Shown: piece by piece, positions 36,090 through 47,830 of the stretch
How the letters are laid out: each line of letters starts with the position of its first letter
Position numbering within the stretch: position 1 is the stretch's first letter
DNA from: Nissolia schottii
Taxonomy: Eukaryota > Streptophyta > Magnoliopsida > Fabales > Fabaceae
DNA: 64,000 bases
Assembly (NCBI GenBank): GCA_003254905.1
Contig: QANU01112002.1
Span: 56,069-120,068 of the forward strand
Direction of reading: 5' to 3'
The notes under the pieces: model-generated
The model's input: the letters and a program-made list of their open reading frames with translations, nothing else
Told to the model about the DNA's origin: nothing
The model's database searches: none
Translations under genes and position numbers: made by a program

Positions 36090-36693
36090 TTGAAACTTAC
36101 GGATAAAAATAAAAACAATCCAAACGGTCCTTTATCAACTAAGGCATTGAAACTCAGGCGTTATGCTGATTTAATTTGGACAAGATTTTTGCATTTATTT
36201 TATGTCATAAGTAGGAAGTTGGTTCGGAGAGAATGCCAACAACAACTCACCCCCTATAGCCAAATTTACTTCGGTGAATGAAACTGCAATTTCTACAACA
36301 GTGATTGGGGTCTCTGGTGACACTGCCGTCTTATTAGAGACTGTATATAAGATCACAAATGCCGAAGGAACCTATGTCGCTAATGAGATTGATATGTCAG
36401 CAAGTGTTACTGGAAAGCTTATCTTTGTTGGCCCTATGACATTTCCCTTGTGCAATAGTGGGAACCTTATCACCCCTGCCTCTTATTCTAATTTTGGCGG
36501 GTCTTCTACAACTATGTTTATGTGCTATTGGAATTTTTCTGACGAGGTTAATAACAACAATCGTGTTATGACTGAAGGTAATATTGGGGATGCTCTAAGG
36601 AAGGTCATTGCTGAGCTTTTTGCTGTTACCAACTCGGTTGCCAGGCAAGGAATTGTCATTACTGTATATGTTACTCCCTTTGTTTCATATTAA
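36090..36693 (+). pseudogene. Unidentified coding-like remnant, part 1
   Basis: Two overlapping plus-strand frames with protein-like composition join by a frame change near 36230-36280. The first contains LRRYADLIWTRFLHLFYVIS. The second has an ATG at 36274 and encodes 139 aa, with GKLIFVGPMTFPLCNSG and IGDALRKVIAELFAVTNSVA, ending at 36693. The composition contrasts with the surrounding AT-rich DNA. I do not recognise the family. An integrated viral sequence, a captured host gene fragment or a retro-copied exon are all possible. A short duplication (TATCAACT.AG.CATTGAAACT at about 36076 and 36134) overlaps its start. Confidence 0.4.
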
Positions 36694-36854
36694 GTGCAAA
36701 ACTGCTATTTAAAAGACTTAAAATATGTAAACACCTTGTCATTCTTCTCATAATACGTTATGAGATTCATTTTGTTAAAATAACTATTCTAAGTGTCATT
36801 TTTACCGTTTAAGTACATTTATAAATCAATATATCTACGTACAGAATATTACTC

Positions 36855-37206
36855 TTATGCTGTCAAAGAAGTTCTCTGGGGATCATGACTTCAATAGGCA
36901 ACTTTCAATCATAAAAGAGCCATCATTACAAATGTATCACTATCACATTTCGGACCTTGAGCTGTTTCAAATGGGGAGGTAGTGTAATGAGACTAAGAGG
37001 GCCATTCTCATTGCGTGTGACTTCACATATGTTCAGAGATCAGATCTTAAGACGTCGGACCAAAGGTATGATGTAGGGGTTCCGGGTAGGGCCCGCAGAG
37101 TCAAAGGGTTGACTTTTGAAGGACTAGGGAATGATTTATTATTAAGCCTTTTGGTTCCAATCTATAAGTCCTCCCAAAATGTAGTTTTGACTACCGACCA
37201 ATACTA
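36855..37206 (+). pseudogene. Unidentified coding-like remnant, part 2
   Basis: One plus-strand frame runs about 115 codons with a single internal stop (at about 36980). It includes LSKKFSGDHDFNRQLSIIKE, SDLKTSDQRYDVGVPGRARR and VKGLTFEGLGNDLLLSLLVP, ending at a stop at about 37204. It lies 160 bp after part 1 in the same direction, so both may come from one old gene. The family is unknown. The internal stop and the lack of a start make it a pseudogene. Confidence 0.35.
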
Positions 37207-37470
37207 GAAAGAAGTGAAATTACGATGGTCATTTCGCGGTGGTTGTCAACTACCGCTGTTGTAGTTCATTTTGGTAAATGGTGGCAACTTGAGTAAGTTG
37301 TTAGCGAAAATTTATAACTAACAACAGATGGTAAATTGTGTGCTGCTTTTTATTTTTGCCAAAAATTAAAACCCCGCCACCTCTATCTCATATCTCTCTC
37401 AATTCCCCTGAAGCAACACACTCACTCCGATTTCTCTCAACTAACAAACTGAATTAATTTAAATCAATCT
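37205..37470. mobile_element. Decayed CACTA-like terminal region
   Basis: The stretch from ACTAGAAAGAAGTGAAATTA on, followed by GCGGTGGTTGTCAACTACCGC, resembles the left end of the intact CACTA element at 47239. That element also starts with CACTA, has GTGGTGGTCGCTTAGCGG shortly after, and continues into a leader-like 'CTCTATCTCA' region. No matching right end was found. Confidence 0.4.
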
Positions 37471-39880
37471 AAATCAATATTAAATATAATCTACAATATG
37501 TTAGGATATTATAATATCTTAATATATTCTAATAGGATATTAGAATATCTCAATATACTCTAACACAACTTCTCACATCATCTCCCACTCTTCCCTAAAA
37601 CCAAAAAACCACATCGTGGTTCCATCACTGCACATAATAATGCATTGGGTTCAACATACATGAAGAAGCTTAGGATGTCGAACATTGAGACGACTCTCTT
37701 GAGTTGAGTTGAGCCTCTTGTTGAGTGATTTGTTGGAGGTGGTGGACGTCTTGAGAGAAATGATGATTGAGTCATACACGGAAAAGATCCTTGTGGGTGT
37801 CAACGCTAATCTCATAAAATTGGGTGTACATGTAGCATTTTTGTTCTTCGAATAAGCCCATTTGTTGCTGCTTCTAGATAAACAAACTTAAAGTACCACA
37901 AAAATAATTTAGTGTCCTATTTGCTATAACTCAAGTATGCTTTTTTTAATTTATTTTACATGTGGTTAAGTATAGTCTAGTGCCGATATTTTATTTTCCC
38001 CTCATTCATTGTTAATTGTTAGTGAAACCAGTTTTGGTGTGGCTAGGACTTGTTCATCCTATGCTAATGCCTGTTGACAACACTTTTTATTATATTTTTT
38101 TGTACTCTATCATGCTTAAAATCCTTTTGAATCAAGGCGTTATTCTTTTCACTTTTGTGGCTACAAATACCACATTCGTGCAATGCAATGTGATCCCCTT
38201 CAAAGTCTCACACACAGAGATGGCATGCTTAAGGGTTATAAGAATATTTGATGACACATATGTTTATGAGTTTGTAAATCTGCATATGAATATGAAACAA
38301 TTGCTTTTGCATTTTGGTCAGGACGCTGCATCGATTTTTTCAGAAAAGTACTAAGAATGTTTGGTGGAAATATATAACTAGGGTTCAACGAAAAAATGTG
38401 AGGAAACTTTCAACCTAACAGCTCAATAACTAAGGAATCAAGAGAAAATGAGAATCGATGTTCAACTCCAAATCATGAAAATGGAGTGGCATTCAGGTAC
38501 ATTTTGTTGCTCTGGTGTGAAACAATCATGATCACACTTTTTCCCCAGCTTAAATGTCAAATTCTGTGTTAAGTGGAGCAAGTGGACAAGGAAGCAATAG
38601 ATGAAGGCCATGGCACTAGAAATATACATGTTGACCAATTAAACTTTTATTTTATGGGGCACTAGTTCATATACATCTGAAGATTGTAATATATGTTATG
38701 CTATTGCTACCATTACTGCTTCTGTTAACACTTTAAAAACTAGTAATTCACTAAGGCATTAAGATGCACAAATTGTTTCATATGTATAGGTCAATATGGT
38801 TAAAATGTTAGGCAAGAGAGTTAAATAATATCCTTTCTATTGCAGGATTTTCCTTCAACTAAGAAGAAACAATGCAATGTAATTAATGCTTGGAAATGGT
38901 ATGTTTTAAGACCACGGGTTTGCATTTGGTAAAGATGAAAATTCATGTTTTATGACCTATGAGATTTGAACAGGGGATAAGTTAACTAGAAATGTACTAC
39001 TGTTGTTAATTTGACTAACAATCTTGCATCTCACACCGCCTTGCAACAATTTCAACATAGCATAATAAGAATTCGAGGGCTGATCTCAACGCTTCTTCCA
39101 CTGCCAGTATTGCTCAACCTGGAAAGCCGATACTAAAACTTTTTATTGGTTTCATACCATGTTTGATTAGCTTTTACTTGTGGATTAAGATAAAATGCAA
39201 GTACAATAAATTTACTAACTGATCAGATAGCTTATAAATTTCTTTATGAATTAGTCAATATCTAGAAGGTTTGGTTGAAGTGGTTGTGCTTTTGAACTTT
39301 TGAATCTCGGTCAAAGCATTTGATGCTAGCTAGTAATCAACTTCAGATTTCGGGTTGAGATAGATTAGGGATTAGTTGGGTAAAGTGACTTTTCAAGAAC
39401 TGTTTATCTCTCTAGGATCTCAAAAAGTTGCTCTAAAAAAATCATAATAGAACTATTTAGTAAAATAAGATTAAATTTACTTTTAATAAGCACAAGTCAC
39501 CAAAATAGTGTTTGGTAAACTAACTATAAAGTTTTTCCTAAAATATAAAATGATTATAATAGATATCAACAATAAAAATTATCATTAAACTACAATATTT
39601 CATATGCTTAATCATTCCAAAAACACTATCCCGTTTACCAAAACAATCAGAAAGTTATCTCTTGTAACATAATTTCGTTCTCTTTAAATTAGCATTGATA
39701 CAATGTCAATGATCCCGTAAATTACAGAACTTTTATGAGTCGAATGGTTTTGATTCAAAATATTCAAGCCCTTTACCCTCCTCTAACAAAAGTGGGTTGC
39801 AATTTTGATCTTGTGATGTCAAGAATGTTAGGCATCTTAAAATAAGCAATGGTATATAAAAAGAAGGGAGGGAGAAGAAA
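37471..39880. other. Spacer of mixed composition, probably old transposon DNA
   Basis: No gene recognised. At 37823-37843 there is a copy of the GGTGTACATGTAGCATTTTT end seen at 31061-31081, so another element of that family ends here; its left end was not found. The 112-aa frame at 38016-38354 is hydrophobic and unassigned. Confidence 0.4.
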
Positions 39881-41600
39881 TCTTTTTTTAAAGCAGGGGC
39901 AACAACTGTCTACATGCTGTAGGTCTTGCATTTGAAGGGAATTTTGCATCCCTCTATTTTGAGCAACGCAAAATAGACCAGGCGTTGCTAATTGTGTAGA
40001 TAGTTGTGCAACTCAGGTTGGGTATACATATTCCTTGCCTCTTAATTCTGCCTTCTACTTGCCTAAATTTCCTTTGAATTGTCACAACCCAAAAGTCGTG
40101 ATTGGTACGCAATGGATTAGTTTCCTTACTGTAGTCTCTAAACGAGCTAAAACATGACCATGCATGAAACATAACTGAATAAACTATATTTGATAAACTT
40201 ATTCTCTTTATAACATGAGATATTACAACCGAAATAATTGTTCAACTAAAATGCGCAATTGAAACGATATTAAATTGCTAAGCTTATCTAAGCATAGCGT
40301 CCAAAGACTCTGTCTGTGACCCATTGGAGAAACTACTAATTAAAAGATTGATTACTCCGCTATGAAGCGACGCTCACCACTGACTCGGAGACTGGTACTG
40401 ACACTGCACTAAAGGATCAATCCCACGAACCTCAACTTGACTAAACCAAATAAATGAGGGGTGATTTCATCACTCAGTGAATGGGTACCATGTTACCACA
40501 CCATATAACATGTACTGAAACATGGTTATTCACATATTAATAATTAATACTAAAGCAACAACTGAATAATACTTGTATGCATACAGAGTATTGATGTGGC
40601 ATATACAATCTGAAAGCACATAAAGATAAACGGAGACACTACAATAACTAACTATAAAACACTGGCACACACATTGTAGATAATAATACCCCTATTGAGT
40701 CTATTGAGCTGTATATTAGGCCTTGAGGTATATCTGCACAACTTGCCTAGCTATACAATTGGGGTTGGGAACAGGTCAGGCCTGTCTTGTTAGTTTTTGG
40801 CCTGGGCATGGCCTGTTAACTGCCATAGACTATTTTTTTTAGCCAGACCTAACCTGTTTGACAGACCTGCCCTGGCCTGGCCTGGAGCCTGATAGGCTTA
40901 CATGTGAATATTTTTTATTATAAAAAATCTGTTGTCTGGCCTGTTATGACAACTTGTTATTGTGGCATATTACTGTGGCCCGTTACACACTCAATAAAAC
41001 AATATTCAACAACAATAATCAACCATCTTTTCAGATCTAAGCCTGAAACATACAAGACTAATAATATCCAAATACCTTACAAGATCTATGTTCGAAACAT
41101 ACAAGACCAATAATATCCAAATACCAACTAAACGGGAATTATTCTCAAGACACAATACATAATTGGGAACATAATTAATGTCACTAAAATTTTAAATAGA
41201 ATTTCTCAATTAATTAGATTTCTCGTCATATATTGTCAAATGTGATCTCTCACCATTAATTAATGAGGTATGCTCCATACATAACATAAGCAACAAAGAA
41301 TTAATGGTTAAAGATCATACTTAACAAAAAAAAAATCTAATTGATAGGATCCATTTCCAAAATTTGGGAATCCATTTTATTTATAAATGAAAAATGTTTT
41401 AATTGGGAAGTCATGGGAATATGAATTGACAAATGAATTTAATGGAACCTTAAAATAAGAATTGATTTGATTCCTAAATCAAATGGTTTCAAAGTCCGTG
41501 AAGATCAAAACAACTCATACCCTATGAGTTTAATTTAGGCTTAGTTTAAAAAGAAAAATTAAATAATAAAATTATATTAATAAATGTGATTGCATAAAAT
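39881..41600. other. Transposon-derived region
   Basis: About 40070-40500 has retrotransposon-like composition; the minus strand reads ACGACTTTTGGGTTGTGACA, a phrase I associate with Ty3/gypsy-type elements, but I see no protein domain. About 40755-41000 is rich in paired GGCCTGG/CAGGCC blocks, typical of degenerate hAT-type MITEs. No gene. Confidence 0.35.
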
Positions 41601-41605
41601 ATTTC

Positions 41606-41700
41606 AAAAAGTGATGCTACTCTAGTGGTTAAGGCATTATTTTGGTATGGTGAATGTCTCTAATTCGAGTCTTAATAATGGTAATGTAAATTTATTTTTT
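41606..41700 (+). repeat. Probable tRNA-derived SINE head
   Basis: CTCTAGTGGTTAAGGCATT resembles an RNA polymerase III A box. About 35 bp later TAATTCGAGTC resembles a B box (GGTTCGANNCC). The downstream T-rich tail is typical of plant SINEs. It cannot fold as a normal tRNA that I can see. Confidence 0.45.
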
Positions 41701-42072
41701 TTAGTAAACATATATGAACATATTTATAAACAAGTCGGCCTAACAGGCTTACAGGGAAACAAAAAAAATGATAAAAACAAAGAAGAGGAACATGAGAGAG
41801 TGGAGAGGGAGAGAGAAAAAATGTGCATTTAATGTGATGTATAAATGGTGACAGCAAAATTGATGTACACATAACATTTTTTTATTATTATACATACATA
41901 TTCAAACATTAATAAATAATTAAAATAAGAGATTAATTTCTATGCGCATCGCCTTAAAGTAAAGGAAGGCCAATTTAGCACATTTCCATACTTGAGGTTG
42001 TTAGGAAGAGGCGAGGGTGGGTGTATAACCCACGAGAGAAGAAGTTGGACCCTAGGACCTTAACAACTTGTT

Positions 42073-42742
42073 TGGAAACCTCATATAATTGAATTTCCTC
42101 AAGAATTAAATTCAATTCCATGGTTTGGAACACAAAAATGACACACAATTCAATTCCAACAATTTTTCCAAAAATAAATCAAACCCAAATGGGTTTGATT
42201 TTTCAATTCATGTTGACTCATTTCAACCAAAATAAGAAAAATCCCAAAATACCCTATTCTCTCTTTCTTATTCTCTCAATACTCTATCTCTTTCACCTGC
42301 TTCTATCGTCCTCTGCTTTGTCATCATCAGCTAGAGAGCACATATGAGGGATTAGATGTGACCGATGCAAAAACAAAGCGTTTGGATCCAGTCTCGACCT
42401 CGACATATGATGAAGGAAGGAGGGGGCGTGTTGGGCAGAGGATAAAGGGATGAGGGAATTGGAGTGAGGTGGCGTTTCGGTGGTGGTGGATCAATGGTCA
42501 GGGAGACGAAGAAAAAGTTGATATGAGAGACAGAGATGGAGAGAGCGAGATGGATTTGTTGTGAATTGTGATAGTAGGGCAGGTGGGGGAACATGGGCCA
42601 TTTGATTTTTAGTGAGCTATAAGGCTCTTTTTGATATACATGTGAAAAATAGTAAAATTAAATGAATTCAATTGCTAATCTTATAGTTTATTCCAAACAC
42701 TACTTGAATTCAATTCAATTCCTTATCATTAAATATTTTCAA
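42073..42742. mobile_element. Inverted-repeat element with 8-10-bp duplication
   Basis: Flanked by perfect 10-bp ACAACTTGTT copies (42063-42072 and 42743-42752). The ends are inverted: TGGAAACCTCATATAATTGA against TTGAAAATATTTAATGATAA in reverse complement. Both arms then carry AATTCAATTCC-type blocks and TTTGGAA. The interior (about 42340-42600) is more GC-rich, with paired-strand frames of no known family, possibly a captured fragment. Mutator-like or hAT-like. Confidence 0.6.
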
Positions 42743-43038
42743 ACAACTTGTTAGTGGATATTTCATCAGATACTCCAACAGATATTAGGGATCAACCATG
42801 CTACGTGTACAACTGCAACTACATCCACCATTCTGCCAACCACCACTTAATGCATCAGAGCCCACCACTCAACCAATTGCAATCTCATGACGCCCACTTC
42901 CCTTCAATAACATGTGCGTGCACGCCTCCATCAAAAATGAAACGGTTCGCACCTAACCTCTCTGTTTCACAACGCGAAAATTTTCAAGGGTTCTCCCCTC
43001 ACTTTACACTCCTTTTGCAGTAGACACTCCAATTAACA

Positions 43039-43825
43039 CTAAATACTAGTAATGCATAAACATTTGTCACACCGATGCACAAACATATATAACATAAGTG
43101 CACAAACATATGAACTAAAAATAACACCAACTACTAACATAATAGAATATATATAGCTAGGTGCACAAACATAAGAAGCACAGGTGCACAAACATAAGAA
43201 CCAATTAACATTAAATATTAAAATAACATAACATATAAAATAGTAGTGCACAAACATTTGTCACGCCGATAAACAAAAATATACAGTATAGGTGCACAAA
43301 CATTTGAACCAATTAACACTAAGTACTAACAGACAAAAAACATGAAAATAACTAGTCAACAAACATTTCTCATATTTTTGCACAAACATATGCAAATACA
43401 TGCACAAACATATGAACAAAAAATAACACTAACCCTAACATAACTGATCATATATAGCTAGGTGTACAAACATTTCTAATACTTCTGCACAAACATATAT
43501 AGTACAAGTGTACAAACATATGAACCAATTGACATTAAATACTAAAAAGGACAGAACATATAAAATAGTAGTGCACAAACATTTGTCACACCGATATACA
43601 AACATGTACAACATAAATGCATAAACATTTGAATCAATTAACACTAAATACTAATAGACAAAAAACACGAAAATAACTAGTGCACAAACATATGAGCCAA
43701 AAATAACACTAACTACTAACATAATAGATCATATATAGCTAAGTGCACAAACATTTCCAATACTTTTGCACAAACATATATGGCATATGTGCACAAACAT
43801 ATGAACCAAAATAACACTAACTATT
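43039..43825. repeat. GCACAAACAT(A/T)T minisatellite array
   Basis: The motif GTGCACAAACATATGAACC or GTGCACAAACATTTGTCAC recurs about every 30-60 bp, about twenty times. It sits in higher-order blocks that also contain AATTAACACTAAATACTAA and CATAATAGATCATATATAGC. The several minus-strand reading frames here (rich in MFVH/CLCT) are shadows of the array. Confidence 0.9.
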
Positions 43826-43881
43826 AACGTAACAATTCATACTACATAAAAATGGCAAGTATAAACAATTTAGTCGAGTTG

Positions 43882-44025
43882 TTAAACCTCGTTCATGGCA
43901 TCAAATTGATCTGCATCATCCATTGATGAAATTAGACCTCGAATCAATTCATCACCAAACTCATTCATTCCTTCGAATTGATGTTCCGAATCAATTGAAA
44001 AATTACGATCAGCCTCAGAATCCAT
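43882..44025 (-). CDS. Small acidic frame inside the Mutator-like element
   Basis: A 47-aa frame from ATG (44025) to TAA, starting MDSEADRNFSIDSEHQFEGM and rich in Asp, Glu and Ser. Its composition differs from the flanking repeat array. Acidic leaders of this style occur at the start of FAR1-related/Mutator-derived proteins, but 47 residues are too few to claim this. It may be a captured first exon. Confidence 0.3.
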   Translation of the reverse strand: MDSEADRNFSIDSEHQFEGMNEFGDELIRGLISSMDDADQFDAMNEV

Positions 44026-44339
44026 CAAATGATTATGCTTGATATTGGTTATGCTGAAATTGAATAACGATTACACAGAACCAATGCTTGGGGAAGATGG
44101 CTGTGTGGGAGTGGGTGTTTGACGGCTACGTACTCTGAGAGATGAGGGTTTGACGGCTGCATACGAGTGAGTATGAGATCGAGTGGGATTCCATGTGAGG
44201 TTGCGTGCAGATCACGTTGATAATCAATTGGTATTGCATACAGGTAGTATAAAATACGAGGTTGGATATTCAGTGGCATGAAAATTGGTTGTACATTAAT
44301 TATTTTTCATTAGGGATATCTGTTTGATAGCCCATCGCT

Positions 44340-44770
44340 CCCGATCAAGATTGCTGAAACCAAGTTAGCAAAATTCTTTAGGACAACAAGTAAATGGGGG
44401 TGTCAGAACCTTGATACATTCTCTTTGACGCGTTACCAAAACTCAAGGACTGTACCTAGCGAACTAACCTTAATTTCCTTATCCAGTGGAGCCAAGCGCT
44501 GTGGAAACTCACCTTTTCAGAAGCTTGACTCGAACCAACACTACATTCTTTCTTCACTATAGGAGAACTTCCTGAATTGCCTAAAGAGAAGGACTGTCTC
44601 CCTTCTCGGAGAAAGACTTTCCTGGAAGAAAGTGGAAGACTACTTATCAAAAAAGATATTTTTGTATTCCCCCACCTGGAATAGGACTTTGCAAAGGATG
44701 AACTCAAAAATCTCCAGGTCTGGGAAAAGAGCTAACCTAACTTGAATATTACTGCTAGCAACCCATCTTG
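44340..44770. other. Possible organelle-derived (NUMT-like) insert
   Basis: Sharply different composition (near-balanced GC) between AT-rich neighbours, with phrases like GGACTGTCTCCCTTCTCGGA that resemble plant mitochondrial spacer DNA. Frames on both strands are open but unassignable. A GC-rich transposon fragment is the alternative. Confidence 0.3.
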
Positions 44771-45530
44771 TTGGGTAATTCTAAGGTAATTTTTTTTAGC
44801 TTAGCCTACATCAAATATTGACTATTGCCATATGGTCGTAGAGTGATCTTATATTGATTTCCTCCGATTGCTTCTTTTGCTTTGACTGAAAGCGTGAAAA
44901 AGAATTTTACACCGTCATTCAATTAATATGTTGTTATATGAGAGACTTTTAATCTAAAGTAGGTATAGGTAAGATTCAACCACTTTTACTTATATGACAA
45001 AACATGATTGATAACATTATAAAATTCTTTTTACACTGTCAATACATATAAATTAATCTCTTAATATAATCTAAATTAATGTTTACTTTCCTGGGAGGAT
45101 TATAATATTATGTTGTTTTAAAATTATTATTAAATGATGTTTAAGATATCATTAATGATTTTCATAATAAATTTTGCTTATTTATATATACAGGTTAAAT
45201 TATTAATAATATTTATATTTCTGTTAATAAATGTCTATATAGATCAAATTTTCAATTCAAAGTCAAATGTGAGGAATAAATTTTATCATCACTTTCATAG
45301 TTATTGTTTATTATCATGGTTTGAACCCCATTAAATGATAAAAAAAATAGTTATTGTTTATTTGATTCAAATTTCATATCTGTCATTCCATTTTTAATTT
45401 CATATCAAATTATTTGATATTTATAATATAATAATTTAATCAAATTAATTTTTATAATATTTATATTTTAAAAGTTTAATTTGCTGTGTCTCCCTAGGCT
45501 AAATTACTAGTTTCGGCAAGAGCAAATTTG

Positions 45531-45869
45531 GGGGTTTTGACATTTAGGTGGGTTTGGGGGGAAAAATTTTCCAAAATATGGGTTGGAATGAGAACTTATG
45601 AAAATGTGGGATAAATTTCTGAAATTGCCATTGTGCAAGGCGATTTCAGAAAATTCGAAAATAAAATAAAAAAAATTTCAGATGTCTGAAATCGCCACGG
45701 GAGTGGCGATTTCAGACTTAAAAAAATAAAAAAATAAAAAAATTCAAATATGTGAAATCACTATAGGGAGTGGCGATTTCAGACAAGAAACTCATACATT
45801 CGTAATTTTTTGAATGGATCATACTATGGGATTACAAATGTATTGAGACCATATATATGTAAAAAATCC
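45531..45869. mobile_element. Palindrome-cassette Mutator-like element, copy 2
   Basis: A 339-bp element flanked by perfect 9-bp GCAAATTTG copies (45522-45530 and 45870-45878). The empty site is visible in duplication copy 2 (GAGCAAATTTTATCCACC near 54555). It starts GGGGTTTTGACATTTAGG and ends ATGTAAAAAATCC. Three palindromic cassettes at about 45616-45652, 45684-45717 and 45751-45784 have arms GTCTGAAATCGCCAC and GTGGCGATTTCAGAC. It is related to 31205-31630 by ends, cassette design and the AATGGATCATACTATGGGAT-like right part. Confidence 0.9.
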
Positions 45870-47469
45870 GCAAATTTGATCCACTTTAGCTACTTTCCAT
45901 ATGAAAATGAGTCACGGGTTGACAATTCGTGTATGTATGCACGACGCATCGACAACTACCGATGTTGATCTTATTTTGTTTTTTTTTATGTTTTACAATT
46001 TTACTTTAAAATGACCGCCATATTCATTTTGTCGAGAAATTTTGAATAGACATGTTGTCGTGCTATTTAGCATGACTCCATTCCATATTACTTTACAGTT
46101 GATACCAATCAATCATTTCACATACCCTACTTTACACCTAATGTTAAGAGAATATTTTTTTTTTTAGTCATAAAGTATTATGATGGATAAACTAACTAGA
46201 CACAAAATATAATCTCTAACCTCATCTTGAGAGGACATGTCAATTAAAATTAAAATAGTTCTTTAAAATTTATAGCCCTTCTTAGACATATGATGTTCCT
46301 TTTAAAAATGTGTCAACTTGTGTAAAAATAACATAATTATAAAAAAAATTCATAAAATAACAAACAATACATCACACTCTAGTAATCAATGTCTTCTTCT
46401 ATTCTCTTTTAAAAACTCTAAATTAAGAAGCATCTTTTGTCAAAAAAAAAAATGTAATGTTCCCACTCACGCCATCTACCCCATCCACTTCCATATAGAT
46501 ACAGCAATAACCTAAACATTTGTCTTCCCTTTCCTCTCTTTTCCCTAAAAACTCTCCCTATTTTTGGACACTCATCAGTTACTTACAACCCATCCTAACC
46601 CCTGGTTTTCCCTCTTTTTACATGGTTTTATAATCTTTCACAATATCGCCATGCAATATATCTCCTGCCATTCCCCTTTGTTTCTTCTCACAATTTCTCC
46701 ATATCTTAGTTTACACGTTTCAAAATTGAACTCAACTCATGAATCATGTTATAATCAATTGCAAGTGAAATGAGTGAGTTTATATGTGAGTGAAAACGCT
46801 TAGAAACAAATAAAAATTAAAAGAACTAAGTTCCAAAGAAATGGGGGGGGGGAGGTAGGATACTGCATGGAACTCACCAGCATTTTGGTGGTTTCAGTTT
46901 GAGATAGCTTCTTAACTGTAACTTATTTGTATCTCAAAGCCAAACATGCCACATGTAGAATTCACACTATTGTATACTTAAATTGAAACTAATCATGTTT
47001 TTCAGTTTCTAATCCTCTTACACCCATAAGAAGAGAGAAAGGATAGTATATTTTTGGATTAACACGATTCTAACTCCTTGTATTTAGGCGCAACAATAAA
47101 GTTAATGAAGCACATAAACATGTTAGTGTATTCTAAATAAAATTGTTAGTACTCACCTTTTTCATGAGCGCGCTTGTGCAAGGATCTCTCATGCGAGAGT
47201 TGCATGTGCGGGATTCCCAAACTTGACAATTTTGTGGTCACTACCAGAAAATAAGTTATTATTAGTGGTGGTCGCTTAGCGGCAGTTAGGCACAACCGCC
47301 GTTGATGTAATGAAAATCGCATTTTCCTGGCCATTCTTTATAACTAACGTCATTGAATTGAAGCTTGCGGCGGTTCTTAGCATTTTGTAGCAGTTGATTG
47401 GCTTTATTTTAATTTAACTTTTTTTTTTACGCTGAGTGAATTTCACGTGAGCGGATTATTTTTGCAAAA

Positions 47470-47830
47470 TGCGTCTCTCTGAAATTCTAAACTCTTCCCA
47501 CTCTATCTCAAAACCCTTGATCTTAATCCTCTCAAAACCCTCTCAAGCTCAAGCTCGCCATTACCCATCATTTTTTCCCGTTTGATCTGTCAGGTTATTG
47601 CATTACTGTGTTTCTTCTTTGTTGTGCAGCTTTCAAGTTGGGTATTTGTCTGGTTTAGGGGTTTTGATAATTGGGCTTGGCTCTAGGAGTTTGAAGCGTG
47701 TTGATTAGGGTTGGTTTGTTTAAAATTTCTTATGCTAATTAATTGTGTATCTGGGTCCATGAGTTTGGAAATTCAGTATGCAATGCCGATGCTTGATACT
47801 ATTCGGAGGATTAATTAAAATCTGCATTCC
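47470..47830 (+). other. Possible captured gene leader inside the CACTA element
   Basis: CT-rich, 5' UTR-like sequence (CCACTCTATCTCAAAACCCT, then CTCAAGCTCAAGCTCGCC) is followed by a putative small GT...AG segment (CAG/GTTATTGC to TTGTGCAG/C at about 47593-47630). No protein was recognised. The style suggests captured host promoter or leader DNA. Confidence 0.3.

Larger units (their letters stand above)
42793..44309. mobile_element. Mutator-like element of the TGTACAAC/AATGTTTGTGCA family, member B
   Basis: A 1,517-bp element flanked by perfect 9-bp ATTAGGGAT copies (42784-42792 and 44310-44318). The left end CAACCATGCTACGTGTACAA and the right end (reverse complement GAAAAATAATTAATGTACAA) are the same length to the shared TGTACAAC as the ends of member C at 62793. 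The interior holds the GTGCACAAACAT array (43039-43825) and a small minus-strand frame (43882-44025). No transposase. Confidence 0.85.

Noticed and set aside
38016..38354. 112-aa hydrophobic plus-strand frame
   Set aside because: No family motif, no splice context and AT-driven composition; treated as chance.
41606..41680. Genuine tRNA gene
   Set aside because: A-box and B-box-like motifs are present, but no acceptor stem or full cloverleaf could be folded by eye; a SINE head fits better.
43039..43644. Minus-strand frames rich in MFVH and CLCT
   Set aside because: Translations of the GCACAAACAT minisatellite; the frame shifts between repeat blocks.
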